A stretch of 29,206 nucleotides of DNA from an uncultured bacterium (GCA_946061355.1 CAMGRE010000004.1:1-29206), one strand, 5' to 3'. Shown: positions 1-8,884, numbered from the stretch's first letter. Translations and numbers: made by a program. Notes: generated by a model not told the origin, from the letters alone.

Positions 1-1425
1 GCCATGGGCCATATCGGTATGAAATACTCTCTTGTGACAAGGGATCTGATCGCCGACAGCACAGAGTGTATGGCGATGGCGCATGGCTTTGACGGTCTGG
101 TATGCGTGCCGAACTGTGACAAAAATGTGCCTGGACTTCTCATGGCGGCAGCCAGAGTGAATATCCCTACGATCTTTGTGTCCGGCGGACCGATGTTGGC
201 AGGACATGTAAAAGGGCAGAAGCGCAGCCTTTCCTCCATGTTTGAGGCAGTCGGCAGCGTGGCGGCAGGTACGATGACGATGGATGACCTGTGTGAGTTT
301 GAGGAGAAGGTATGTCCTACCTGCGGTTCCTGTTCCGGTATGTATACGGCCAATTCCATGAACTGTCTGACAGAGGCATTGGGAATGGGACTGAAAGGCA
401 ATGGCACGATCCCTGCAGTCTATTCCGAGAGGATCAGACTTGCCAAGCATGCGGGCATGCAGATCATGGAACTTGTGAAGAGGGATATCAAACCGAGAGA
501 TATCATGACGGAAAAGGCATTCATGAATGCGTTGACTGTTGACATGGCACTTGGCTGTTCCACCAATTCCATGCTGCACCTGCCGGCGATCGCGCATGAG
601 GCGGGCGTGGAATTGAATGTCGATATTGCGAATGAACTTTCCGCAAAGACACCTAACCTGTGCCATTTGGCTCCGGCAGGTCCTACCTACATGGAGGATC
701 TGAATGAGGCGGGCGGCGTCTATGCAGTGATGAAAGAACTGACAAAGAAAGATCTGCTCTATACGGATCTGATCACTGTCACGGGCAAGACGGTTGGAGA
801 AAATATTGCAAACAGTGTTAATAAGAATCCGGAGGTCATCAGACCGGTTGAGAATCCGTATTCCCAGACGGGCGGAATTGCTGTGTTAAAGGGAAATCTT
901 GCGCCGGACTCCGGTGTGGTGAAGCGCTCGGCTGTCGTGCCGGAAATGATGGTACATGAGGGACCTGCAAGAGTGTTTGACTGTGAGGAGGACGCGATCG
1001 CTGCGATCACAGGAGGTAAGATTGTTGCGGGCGATGTCGTTGTGATCCGCTATGAGGGACCCAAAGGCGGTCCCGGCATGAGAGAGATGTTGAATCCGAC
1101 CTCTGCCATTGCCGGAATGGGACTCGGCTCCAGTGTGGCACTGATCACGGACGGTCGTTTCTCTGGCGCTTCCAGAGGAGCATCCATCGGACATGTGTCT
1201 CCGGAAGCCGCTGTGGGTGGTCCGATTGCACTGGTGGAAGAGGGAGATATTATCAGCATCAATATTCCGGAGAATTCCCTCAATGTGAAGGTTTCCGATG
1301 AGGAACTGGCAGCAAGGCGGGCAAAATGGCAGCCCAGACAACCAAAAGTTACAACGGGATACCTTGCAAGATATGAGAAGATGGTAACTAGCGGAAACAA
1401 GGGCGCCATCCTTGAAGTGAAATAG
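1..1425 (+). CDS. ilvD: Dihydroxy-acid dehydratase, 5' end missing
   Basis: Dehydrates 2,3-dihydroxy acids to 2-keto acids, the third step of valine, leucine and isoleucine synthesis; cytoplasmic, Fe-S dependent. The frame is open from base 1 and the first residues (AMGHIGMKYS) match an internal part of the family, so about 80-85 N-terminal residues lie outside the window; the ATG at 4 is internal. The three conserved cluster/active-site cysteine contexts are visible: NCDKN (about residue 39), CPTCGSCSG (about 106) and GCSTNS (about 185), and the GRFSGASRG motif lies near the C-terminus. The total would be near 558 aa, the usual clostridial length. Ends 19 bases before ilvB, which has an AGGAGG site in the gap, so the two are almost certainly co-transcribed. 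Any T-box or leader control would lie upstream of the window. Confidence 0.97.
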   Translation, partial: AMGHIGMKYSLVTRDLIADSTECMAMAHGFDGLVCVPNCDKNVPGLLMAAARVNIPTIFVSGGPMLAGHVKGQKRSLSSMFEAVGSVAAGTMTMDDLCEFEEKVCPTCGSCSGMYTANSMNCLTEALGMGLKGNGTIPAVYSERIRLAKHAGMQIMELVKRDIKPRDIMTEKAFMNALTVDMALGCSTNSMLHLPAIAHEAGVELNVDIANELSAKTPNLCHLAPAGPTYMEDLNEAGGVYAVMKELTKKDLLYTDLITVTGKTVGENIANSVNKNPEVIRPVENPYSQTGGIAVLKGNLAPDSGVVKRSAVVPEMMVHEGPARVFDCEEDAIAAITGGKIVAGDVVVIRYEGPKGGPGMREMLNPTSAIAGMGLGSSVALITDGRFSGASRGASIGHVSPEAAVGGPIALVEEGDIISINIPENSLNVKVSDEELAARRAKWQPRQPKVTTGYLARYEKMVTSGNKGAILEVK

Positions 1426-1444
1426 AGATCAGGAGGAAGATGAC

Positions 1445-3124
1445 ATGCAGCTTACAGGTGCGGAAATTGTAATAGAATGTCTGAAAGAGCAGGGTGTCGA
1501 TACGGTGTTCGGTTATCCCGGAGGGACAATTCTGAATGTGTATGATGCGCTCTATAAGCATAAGGAGATCAACCATATCCTGACTTCCCATGAGCAGGGA
1601 GCTGCCCATGCGGCAGACGGTTATGCGAGGGCAACCGGAAAGGTTGGCGTATGTATGGCGACCAGCGGTCCCGGCGCAACGAATCTTGTCACGGGAATTG
1701 CCACTGCCTATATGGATTCCGTTCCCATGGTTGCAATCACGGCTAATGTTGTGCTTCCGCTGCTTGGCAAGGATACGTTCCAGGAGGTGGATATCGCCGG
1801 AGTGACGATGCCCATCACAAAACATGGTTATATTGTCAAAGATGTGAAGATCCTTGCGGATACGATCCGCAAAGCGTTTCGGATCGCAAAATCCGGCAGA
1901 CCGGGGCCGGTGCTCGTTGACATCACGAAGGATGTGACGGCGGCAAAATGTGACTACAAGCCGGAGAAGCCGGTGGAAGAGCCCCATAAGAACAAGTTTA
2001 CGGAGGCGGATATCCAGGCGGCACTCAAACTGATCAAAAAGGCGGAGAAGCCCTATATCTATGTGGGTGGCGGCGCGGTGATCTCCGGGGCGTATGATCA
2101 GGTGAAAGAGTTTGCAAAGAAGATCGACGCGCCCGTATGTGATACGTTGATGGGAAAAGGTGCATTTGACGGTACGGATGAGATGTATACCGGAATGATC
2201 GGTATGCACGGAACCAAGACATCCAATCTCGGTGTGAGCGAGTGTGATCTGCTCATTGCACTCGGTGCCAGATTTTCGGATCGTGTGGTCAGCAATGCCA
2301 AGAAGTTTGCGGCCAAGGCAAAAGTGCTGCACATTGATATCGATGCGGCGGAGATCAATAAGAATATCAGGACGGATGCGTCTGTCGTGGGAGATCTGAA
2401 GGATGTGCTCACGGTGCTCAATGAGAGAATTGACCAGATGAGTCATCCGGAGTGGCGGATCCATATTCATGAGATGAAGCAGAAATATCCTCTGAAGTAT
2501 GAGGAAGACGAACTGTCCTGTCCCTATGTGATGGAGGAGCTTTACCGTATTACCGACGGCAAGGCCGTGATCACCACGGATGTGGGACAGCATCAGATCT
2601 GGGCGTCACAGTATTACAAATATACGGAACCCAGGACATTTCTGTCCTCCGGCGGTCTCGGCACTATGGGCTACGGTCTCGGCGCCTGCATCGGGGCCAA
2701 GATCGGCAGACCGGATAAGATCTGTGTCAACATTGCGGGAGACGGGTGCTTCCGTATGAATATGAACGAGCTGGCGACAGCAAGCCGCTATAACATTCCG
2801 ATCATCCAGATCATCATCAACAACCATGTGTTGGGTATGGTGAGGCAGTGGCAGACATTGTTTTATGACAAGCGTTATTCCCAGACAGTGCTTCAGGACA
2901 AGGTGGATTTCTGCAAGGTGTCTGAGGGACTCGGATGTATGGCGATCCGCGTGACGACAAAGGAAGAGGTGGCGCCTGCGATCGAGAAAGCGATCGCGGC
3001 AAAGACTCCTGTTGTGATTGAGTGTGTGATCCCGGAAGACGACAAGGTATTTCCAATGGTGCCTGGCGGTGCGGCGATCAGTGAGGCCTTTGACGGGGAT
3101 GACCTGAAAAAGATGCAGTCATGA
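1445..3124 (+). CDS. ilvB: Acetolactate synthase, large catalytic subunit
   Basis: Thiamine-diphosphate enzyme that condenses two pyruvates to acetolactate (or pyruvate and 2-ketobutyrate to acetohydroxybutyrate), the first common step of branched-chain amino acid synthesis. At 559 aa it is full length. Visible features: catalytic Glu50 in SHEQGAAHAADGYAR, the SGPGATN loop, a central FAD-binding-type domain (about residues 190-330), and the thiamine-diphosphate/Mg motif GDGCFRMNMNEL ending in IINNHVLGMVRQWQ. An AGGAGG site starts 14 bases before the ATG. It follows ilvD closely. No ilvN regulatory subunit gene is next to it; the following gene is an L,D-transpeptidase, so the small subunit must be encoded elsewhere. 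Biosynthetic rather than fermentative (AlsS-type) function is inferred from the ilvD neighbour. Confidence 0.96.
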   Translation: MQLTGAEIVIECLKEQGVDTVFGYPGGTILNVYDALYKHKEINHILTSHEQGAAHAADGYARATGKVGVCMATSGPGATNLVTGIATAYMDSVPMVAITANVVLPLLGKDTFQEVDIAGVTMPITKHGYIVKDVKILADTIRKAFRIAKSGRPGPVLVDITKDVTAAKCDYKPEKPVEEPHKNKFTEADIQAALKLIKKAEKPYIYVGGGAVISGAYDQVKEFAKKIDAPVCDTLMGKGAFDGTDEMYTGMIGMHGTKTSNLGVSECDLLIALGARFSDRVVSNAKKFAAKAKVLHIDIDAAEINKNIRTDASVVGDLKDVLTVLNERIDQMSHPEWRIHIHEMKQKYPLKYEEDELSCPYVMEELYRITDGKAVITTDVGQHQIWASQYYKYTEPRTFLSSGGLGTMGYGLGACIGAKIGRPDKICVNIAGDGCFRMNMNELATASRYNIPIIQIIINNHVLGMVRQWQTLFYDKRYSQTVLQDKVDFCKVSEGLGCMAIRVTTKEEVAPAIEKAIAAKTPVVIECVIPEDDKVFPMVPGGAAISEAFDGDDLKKMQS

Positions 3125-3180
3125 TCCGTGTCGTAGGCTGCAATGATCGTTCAAAACAAAAGAAAAATGAAAGATTTGAT

Positions 3181-4614
3181 ATGAGTACAAAAAAGATATT
3201 AATCATCGTCAGCAGTGTGACGGCAGTGATATTGTGTATTCTGACAGCCCTGTATACAGGGCTGTCTGTTTACTATGCAGATGACTTTTCCTACGGCACA
3301 TGGATCAATGGGATCTACTGTACGGGAAAAAGTGTTCCGGAAACGGCAGAACTCCTGGAGGAGCAGTACAGGGAGAATTCCGGCGGATGCATGGCAGTGA
3401 CGATGGAGGATGGTTCTGTAAGAAAACTTGATTTTCGGGAGATCGGCGTACGCTATGATTATCTGCAGTCGTTGGAAAGTGTTAAGGCAGAACAGGAGCC
3501 ATGGCTCTGGTTTTTGCATTTATCCATGCAGGAAAAACAGCTTCATCCGGTTATATCGTTGGATGACGATGCATACGAGAAGGAGTTCCGCCGGTGCTTT
3601 TCCGATTATTGCAGCAGATTCGAAGCGGATTATGATGTTTATATCGAGAGGACGACCGAAGGGTATCAGCTTGTAAACGATAAAAAGCATGTGTGGGACT
3701 GGGAGGCGGATGAGGCAAGACTTAAGGAGGCGATTCTGTCCGGCAGGGAGGATTTTGACCTGACATTGGAGGGAACTTATCATGATCTTCCTCTGAGCAC
3801 GGAGGAACTGCGAACCCTTGATCTGTGGGAGGATGTAAAAGAATTCCAGCATTGTGATATCATCTATCATTTTGGTGAGGACGAGGAACCGATTAACGGA
3901 TCCGTGGTCTGTGACTGGCTGATCCCGGATGGGGAAGGCGGTTTTGTCTATGATGAGGACGGACGTCTTGCCTGGGACAAGGGGAAACTGGAAGCGTACA
4001 TGGATGTGCTGGCCGAGAGGTATAACACACTTGGCGGAATCAGGGAGTTTAACTCAACCAGAGGAGACACCGTCACGATTGAGGGCGGCACTTACGGTAA
4101 TCAGTTTCAGGTGAAACCTGAAAAGAAATGGCTTTATGAGACATTTTTGGCAGTGAAGAGCGGTACATGGACAGGGGAATTGCCCGTTGTACGAGAACCG
4201 GAATATGTTAAGACGGCAAAGAAGCAGGGAAAGGATGATATCGGAGATACCTATATCGAGATTGATATGGGACAACAGCAGATGTACTATTATCAGGAGG
4301 GGACATTAAAACTCAGCACGCCGATCGTTACGGGAAACATGATGCGCAAGCGTGGGACACCGTCCATGGTCTGCTATGTTTACGGAAAGCAGAAGAACAG
4401 GATACTGCGCGGCCCGGGCTATGCGGCGCATGTGAAATATTGGATGCCGGTGAAGAACGGGATCGGCATTCACGATGCGGCGTGGCGGGATGAGTTCGGC
4501 GGGGAGATCTACAAGACGGACGGATCCCACGGTTGCATCAATACACCGGATGAGGCGATGGCAAAACTGTATGAGATGGTGGAGATCGGGACGCCGGTCG
4601 TCATGTTTTACTGA
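3181..4614 (+). CDS. Membrane-anchored L,D-transpeptidase (YkuD domain)
   Basis: Predicted to form 3-3 cross-links or attach ligands in peptidoglycan outside the membrane. The ATG at 3181 gives 477 aa starting MSTKK, then one hydrophobic segment (about residues 6-28), a typical signal anchor. The extracellular part resembles the peptidoglycan-binding-4 type region seen in clostridial YkuD and VanW proteins (DFSYGTWINGIYCTGKS near the start). The C-terminal YkuD domain has His431 in GIHDAAW and the catalytic SHGCINTP motif with His450 and Cys452. An in-frame ATG at 3121 overlaps the ilvB stop codon as ATGA and would add 20 residues. Neither start has a convincing ribosome site; the shorter form suits the membrane anchor better. 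A perfect 24-bp palindrome lies inside the anchor-coding region. Confidence 0.85.
   Translation: MSTKKILIIVSSVTAVILCILTALYTGLSVYYADDFSYGTWINGIYCTGKSVPETAELLEEQYRENSGGCMAVTMEDGSVRKLDFREIGVRYDYLQSLESVKAEQEPWLWFLHLSMQEKQLHPVISLDDDAYEKEFRRCFSDYCSRFEADYDVYIERTTEGYQLVNDKKHVWDWEADEARLKEAILSGREDFDLTLEGTYHDLPLSTEELRTLDLWEDVKEFQHCDIIYHFGEDEEPINGSVVCDWLIPDGEGGFVYDEDGRLAWDKGKLEAYMDVLAERYNTLGGIREFNSTRGDTVTIEGGTYGNQFQVKPEKKWLYETFLAVKSGTWTGELPVVREPEYVKTAKKQGKDDIGDTYIEIDMGQQQMYYYQEGTLKLSTPIVTGNMMRKRGTPSMVCYVYGKQKNRILRGPGYAAHVKYWMPVKNGIGIHDAAWRDEFGGEIYKTDGSHGCINTPDEAMAKLYEMVEIGTPVVMFY
3243..3266. repeat. Perfect 24-bp palindrome inside the L,D-transpeptidase gene
   Basis: Two 12-base arms (GACAGCCCTGTA and its exact complement) meet with no spacer, centred at 3254/3255. 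It lies 62 bases into the transpeptidase gene and about 120 bases after the ilvB stop. It is followed by CTGTTTACT, too poor in T to be a classic terminator tail. It could act as a weak terminator or attenuator after ilvDB, an operator, or simply be coding coincidence. Confidence 0.6.
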
Positions 4615-4632
4615 AACACAAGTGAAAAGAAG

Positions 4633-4661
4633 TTGACGATATAGCAAGGAAAGGATAAAAT
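4633..4661 (+). promoter_or_regulatory. Sigma-A-type promoter for serC operon
   Basis: A -35 TTGACG at 4633-4638 and a -10 TAAAAT at 4656-4661 are separated by exactly 17 bases. It sits in the 105-base gap after the transpeptidase and 59 bases before the serC start, so it should start a transcript carrying serC, serA and the DHH gene. Confidence 0.7.
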
Positions 4662-4719
4662 TGAATACGTTGGGGTTTCCCATACATATTATAAACAAAA
4701 AGTTGAGGAGGAAGGATTC

Positions 4720-5802
4720 ATGTCCAGAGTGTACAATTTTTCAGCGGGACCAGCTGTTCTGCCGGAAGAAGTGTTGAGAGAAGCAGCAGATGAAATGTTA
4801 GATTATAAGGGGACAGGAATGTCCGTTATGGAGATGAGTCACAGGTCCAAGGCGTATGATACCATCATCAAAGAGGCTGAGGCTGATCTCCGTGAACTCA
4901 TGAATATTCCGGATAACTATAAGGTACTGTTCCTGCAGGGCGGTGCGAGTCAGCAGTTCGCCATGATTCCCATGAACCTGATGAAGAATAAGGTTGCCGA
5001 CTATATCATTACCGGTCAGTGGGCTAAGAAGGCTTATCAGGAAGCGTGTCTGTACGGCAAGGCAAATAAGATCGCATCATCCGAGGATAAGACATTTTCC
5101 TATATTCCGGACTGCTCCGACCTGCCGATTTCGGAGGATGCGGATTACGTATACATCTGTGAGAACAATACGATCTATGGTACAAAATATAAAGAACTTC
5201 CCAACACAAAGGGAAAGATTCTGGTATCCGATGTGTCATCCTGCTTCCTGTCTGAGCCCGTGGATGTGACAAAATACGGCGTGATCTACGGCGGCGTGCA
5301 GAAGAATATCGGACCGGCAGGCGTCGTGATCGTGATTATCAGAGAGGATCTGATCACAGACGATGTGCTCCCGGGAACACCTACTATGTTAAAGTACAAG
5401 ACACATGCGGATGCGGATTCTCTGTACAACACGCCGCCCGCATACGGTATCTATATTTGCGGTAAAGTATTCAAATGGTTAAAGAAGATGGGCGGTCTTT
5501 CCGTGATGAAGGAGCGCAATGAGAAGAAAGCAAAAATTCTTTACGATTTCCTTGACCAGAGCAAACTGTTCAAAGGAACTGTTGAGAAGAAGGACCGCTC
5601 TCTCATGAATGTACCGTTCGTTACGGGAAGTGAAGAACTGGATGCCAAATTTGTCAAGGAGGCAAAAGAGGCAGGTCTTGAGAACCTGAAAGGTCACAGA
5701 ACGGTAGGCGGTATGCGTGCAAGCATTTATAACGCGATGCCGATCGAAGGTGTTGAGGCGCTGGTAGCCTTTATGAAGAAATTTGAGGAGGAAAATCTGT
5801 AA
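4720..5802 (+). CDS. serC: Phosphoserine aminotransferase
   Basis: Pyridoxal-phosphate enzyme that transfers the amino group of glutamate to 3-phosphohydroxypyruvate, the second step of serine synthesis; it can also act in pyridoxine synthesis. The 360-aa length is normal. The N-terminus YNFSAGPAVLP is diagnostic of the SerC family; FLQGGASQQF and the PLP lysine Lys195 in GGVQKNIGPAG are present, and the C-terminal HRTVGGMRASIYNAMP matches the family. A strong GAGGAGG site precedes the ATG. It ends one base before serA starts, the SerA ribosome site lies within its last codons, and a promoter is visible upstream. Confidence 0.97.
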   Translation: MSRVYNFSAGPAVLPEEVLREAADEMLDYKGTGMSVMEMSHRSKAYDTIIKEAEADLRELMNIPDNYKVLFLQGGASQQFAMIPMNLMKNKVADYIITGQWAKKAYQEACLYGKANKIASSEDKTFSYIPDCSDLPISEDADYVYICENNTIYGTKYKELPNTKGKILVSDVSSCFLSEPVDVTKYGVIYGGVQKNIGPAGVVIVIIREDLITDDVLPGTPTMLKYKTHADADSLYNTPPAYGIYICGKVFKWLKKMGGLSVMKERNEKKAKILYDFLDQSKLFKGTVEKKDRSLMNVPFVTGSEELDAKFVKEAKEAGLENLKGHRTVGGMRASIYNAMPIEGVEALVAFMKKFEEENL

Positions 5803-5803
5803 A

Positions 5804-6976
5804 ATGGACGCATCATTTAAGTATCATTGCCTGAATCCGATCGCGAAGGTAGGGCTTGATAAATTCAAAGATAATTTTGTAAAGACAGACAATGTGGAGG
5901 AGGCGGAAGGGATCCTGGTGAGGAGCGCTTCCATGCATGAGATGACATTTTCCGATAAGCTCCTTGTGATCGCAAGGGCGGGAGCGGGAGTGAACAATAT
6001 TCCGCTCGACACCTGTGCACAGAAGGGTATCGTTGTCTTTAATACGCCGGGCGCTAACGCAAACGGTGTCAAGGAACTGGTGATCGCCGGTATGCTGCTT
6101 GCTTCCAGAGATGTGGTTGGCGGTATTAACTGGGCACTTTCCCAGAAGGACAATCCGGACATTGCCAAGGCTGCCGAGAAGGAGAAAAAGAAATTTGCCG
6201 GAACGGAGATTCAGGATAAGAAGCTTGGAATCATCGGACTCGGCGCGATCGGTGTCAAGGTGGCTAATGTGGCTAAGCATATGGGAATGGAAGTCTATGG
6301 CTATGATCCTTATGTTTCGGTAGATGCGGCGTGGAACTTAAGCCGTGATGTCAAGCATGTACTGAATGTGGATGAGATCTATGAAAACTGCGATATCATC
6401 ACGATCCATGTGCCACTTATGGATGCCACAAAGGGCATGATCAACAAGGAAGCCATCGATAAGATGAAGGACGGCGTGATTCTGTTGAATTTTGCACGTG
6501 ATCTTCTTATGGATGAGAAAGCTGTGCTCGAAGGCATCAAAGAGGGTAAAGTCAGAAAATATGTGTCTGATTTCCCGAACCAGACGACGGCGGGACAGGA
6601 GGGCTGTATTGTAATCCCGCATCTCGGAGCGTCCACAGAGGAATCCGAGGACAACTGTGCGAAGATGGCTGTCAAGGAAATGATGGATTATCTGGAGAAC
6701 GGTAACATCAAGAACAGTGTGAATTATCCGAATTGTGATATGGGTGTTTGCGCCAAGGCGGGACGTGTTGCCATTTTTCATAAAAATGTTACCAATATGA
6801 TTGCAAAGTTTACCTCGACATTCGGGGACAAGGGAATCAATATCTCCGATCTGACCAACAAGTCAAAAGGAGAGGTGGCATATACTATGCTGGATGTTGA
6901 GACGGCAGTGACAGAAGAGATCGTGAAGACACTTGAAAATATTGAAGGTGTGTTCCGGGTAAGAGTGGTAAAATAA
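5804..6976 (+). CDS. serA: D-3-phosphoglycerate dehydrogenase
   Basis: Oxidises 3-phosphoglycerate to 3-phosphohydroxypyruvate with NAD, the first committed step of serine synthesis. The ATG at 5804 is preferred over an in-frame TTG at 5783 because the GAGGAGG site at 5785-5791 serves it; this gives 390 aa. Visible: the ARAGAGVNNIP substrate region, the Rossmann motif GLGAIGVKVANVA with YGYDP, Arg232 in NFARD, His273 in PHLGASTEESEDN, and a C-terminal ACT domain (about 315-390) that may allow feedback control by serine. The usual catalytic Glu of D-2-hydroxyacid dehydrogenases is not where expected: the segment reads DFPN (256-259). As I recall, that variant is common in the clostridial/bacteroidal branch. 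Context next to serC makes the assignment firm. Confidence 0.94.
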   Translation: MDASFKYHCLNPIAKVGLDKFKDNFVKTDNVEEAEGILVRSASMHEMTFSDKLLVIARAGAGVNNIPLDTCAQKGIVVFNTPGANANGVKELVIAGMLLASRDVVGGINWALSQKDNPDIAKAAEKEKKKFAGTEIQDKKLGIIGLGAIGVKVANVAKHMGMEVYGYDPYVSVDAAWNLSRDVKHVLNVDEIYENCDIITIHVPLMDATKGMINKEAIDKMKDGVILLNFARDLLMDEKAVLEGIKEGKVRKYVSDFPNQTTAGQEGCIVIPHLGASTEESEDNCAKMAVKEMMDYLENGNIKNSVNYPNCDMGVCAKAGRVAIFHKNVTNMIAKFTSTFGDKGINISDLTNKSKGEVAYTMLDVETAVTEEIVKTLENIEGVFRVRVVK

Positions 6977-6979
6977 TTT

Positions 6980-8491
6980 ATGAAATTGTCAGATTTGGAA
7001 CAATTTAATCCGATTACCGTACAATGTCATGACAATCCCGACGCTGATTCCATCGGCTCGGGATTTGGCATTTTCCGGTATTTTCAGAGCCGTGGCAAAA
7101 ATGTCCGGCTGATCTACGGCGGACGCAACCGGATTCACAAGGCGAATCTGCTGTTGATGGTGGACAAGTTGGAAATTCCGATCGAGTATGTGGAGAATCG
7201 CACAGAGAAGCTGGACGGATTGCTGATCACGGTGGATTGTCAGTATGGTGCCGGCAATGTGTCCGCATTTCGGGCGGATCATGTGGCGGTGATTGATCAT
7301 CATCAGATTGAGATCCCGGATCTGGAATATCAGGAGATCCATTCCAATCTGGGCAGCTGTTCTACATTGGTATGGAGCATGTTGGGCGAGGCCGGTTATC
7401 CGCTGAATGAGGATCGGCTCCTGAGTACAGCGCTGTATTACGGATTGTATTCCGATACCAATCAGTTTGCCGAACTCTTTAATCCGCTGGATATGGATAT
7501 GAGAGAGAATCTGGACTGCGATATGAGCCTGATCCGTCTGTTCCGGAATTCCAATCTGTCTTTGCAGGAACTGGAGCTGGCAGGGGTGGCTTTGATCCGT
7601 CATATTTATAATAACGATTATCAGTATGCCATTATCAAAGCGCCGCCGTGTGATCCCAATATACTTGGTATGATCAGTGATTTTCTGATCCAGGTGGACG
7701 AGGTCAAATCCTGCATTGTGTATAATGAGATCAACGAGGGGATCAAGCTTTCCGCGAGGAGCTGCACAAAAGAGGTGGATGCCAGTGAACTGGCTTCCTT
7801 TGTCTGCGGCGATATCGGCTCGGGAGGAGGCCATTTGGAGAAAGCGGGCGGCTTCATCAGTATGGGGCTTTATGAGAGAGATTATCCGACACTCCATACG
7901 GAGGCATATTTCAGTCAGAAGATGAATGAGTATTTTGACAATACACAGATCATTTATGCAAAAGACTATGAGCCTGATCCCGCCCGGATGAAGAAGTACA
8001 GTAAGAAGCCGGTGGTATTGGGATATGTCAGATCGGCTGAACTGTATCCGGAAGGCACCTCTGTTACACTCCGGACCAAATCGGGTGACCGGGATATCAG
8101 GACGTCAAAAGAGCTGTATATTATGATCAGACCTGACGGAGAGGCTTATTCCAGAAGGAAGGAATCGTTTGAGGGAAGATATCAGGAAGTTCATGTCGCT
8201 TATGACGGCAGATATGGCGTGGATAAATATGCGCCTATGCTGAAGAATAAGGAGGATGGAACAACCCGTGTTCTCGCGGAGTACGCCAAAGCATGTATGC
8301 CAAAAAAGGATGTGTACGTGTATGCGATGGAACTTACCGGAACGGTTAAGGTATTTACGCTGGAGGACGAGGAACATTATTCTGTCGGTAGGGCAGGCGA
8401 TTTTCTTGTCGTACAGTGTGACGATCTGCATGATCTGCATGTGGTCTCAAAGAATGTTTTTGACCGGATCTATACGGAAATTGTGGAATAG
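6980..8491 (+). CDS. DHH/DHHA1 family phosphoesterase with extra C-terminal region
   Basis: Likely Mn-dependent phosphoesterase or nanoRNase acting on short nucleotides, related to NrnA/GdpP catalytic modules. Motifs in the 503 aa: HDNPDADSIGS (Asp21, Asp23), ITVDCQ, the DHH triad at 106-108, GLYSDTNQF, and the DHHA1 substrate motif GSGGGH with His285. The last ~165 residues (about 338-503) are not part of a minimal NrnA protein; the end (VGRAGDFLVV, then VSKNVFDRIY) faintly recalls PGDYG-type domains, but this is uncertain. It starts three bases after the serA stop with no strong ribosome site, so translation may be coupled. It is the last gene of the serC operon, ended by the terminator at 8532. 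The substrate cannot be told from sequence. Confidence 0.85.
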   Translation: MKLSDLEQFNPITVQCHDNPDADSIGSGFGIFRYFQSRGKNVRLIYGGRNRIHKANLLLMVDKLEIPIEYVENRTEKLDGLLITVDCQYGAGNVSAFRADHVAVIDHHQIEIPDLEYQEIHSNLGSCSTLVWSMLGEAGYPLNEDRLLSTALYYGLYSDTNQFAELFNPLDMDMRENLDCDMSLIRLFRNSNLSLQELELAGVALIRHIYNNDYQYAIIKAPPCDPNILGMISDFLIQVDEVKSCIVYNEINEGIKLSARSCTKEVDASELASFVCGDIGSGGGHLEKAGGFISMGLYERDYPTLHTEAYFSQKMNEYFDNTQIIYAKDYEPDPARMKKYSKKPVVLGYVRSAELYPEGTSVTLRTKSGDRDIRTSKELYIMIRPDGEAYSRRKESFEGRYQEVHVAYDGRYGVDKYAPMLKNKEDGTTRVLAEYAKACMPKKDVYVYAMELTGTVKVFTLEDEEHYSVGRAGDFLVVQCDDLHDLHVVSKNVFDRIYTEIVE

Positions 8492-8531
8492 AAAGCGATT
8501 ATCGCCGGCAGCTGTCCGGCGTGGAAAGACA

Positions 8532-8577
8532 AAAAAAGCTTCTGCTCATTTGCGTAGAAACGGGCGGAAGCTTTTTT
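8532..8577. terminator. Bidirectional rho-independent terminator
   Basis: A 16-bp stem with arms 8532-8547 and 8562-8577, two G-T wobbles and a 14-base loop. One side begins with six A and the other ends with six T, so it reads as a U-tailed terminator from both strands. It separates the convergent DHH gene (plus) and the 85-aa gene (minus). Confidence 0.85.
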
Positions 8578-8604
8578 GTACAGTGACGGGAAATGGATAT
8601 CGGG

Positions 8605-8862
8605 TCAGGAATTGAGATCGAAATCCAGATAATCTTCTTTGAATTTGCTGGCGTTTGCTACGGAAAATTCACTCGCAAGGTCCATATACTCAATAAAGAT
8701 ATCCTCCAGGGAACGATTCTGTTCTTTGGCGATCGTCTCCATGATGGGCTTGAGTTTGTCAAGCTGTTCGGAGATGGGAACTTTCTGTGGGTCGATGTCG
8801 CCCATGACCTCCTCAGCATATTGATTTATTCTGTTTAACATGATTTCCTGGTCTTTTGTCAT
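8605..8862 (-). CDS. Small acidic protein of unknown function (85 aa)
   Basis: I do not recognise this family. The product is 85 aa, rich in acidic residues, apparently all-helical and soluble, with no cysteines and no membrane segment. It is supported as a real gene by an AGGGTG ribosome site on the minus strand before the ATG, a plausible promoter at 8885-8914 and a terminator just downstream at 8532-8577. It is a single-gene unit that converges on the serC operon and diverges from nfo. No function is proposed; a small regulatory or protein-binding role is possible but unsupported. Confidence 0.7.
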   Translation of the reverse strand: MTKDQEIMLNRINQYAEEVMGDIDPQKVPISEQLDKLKPIMETIAKEQNRSLEDIFIEYMDLASEFSVANASKFKEDYLDFDLNS

Positions 8863-8884
8863 TATAATTGATTCACCCTTTCTG

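Noticed and set aside
1388..2593. Long open frame on the minus strand opposite ilvB (401 codons)
   Set aside because: It is antisense to a well-matched enzyme, has no family-like sequence and arises from codon bias. Similar antisense frames opposite the DUF1015 gene (9915-11171), ftsK (17594-18691) and glgB (11223-12197) were rejected for the same reason.
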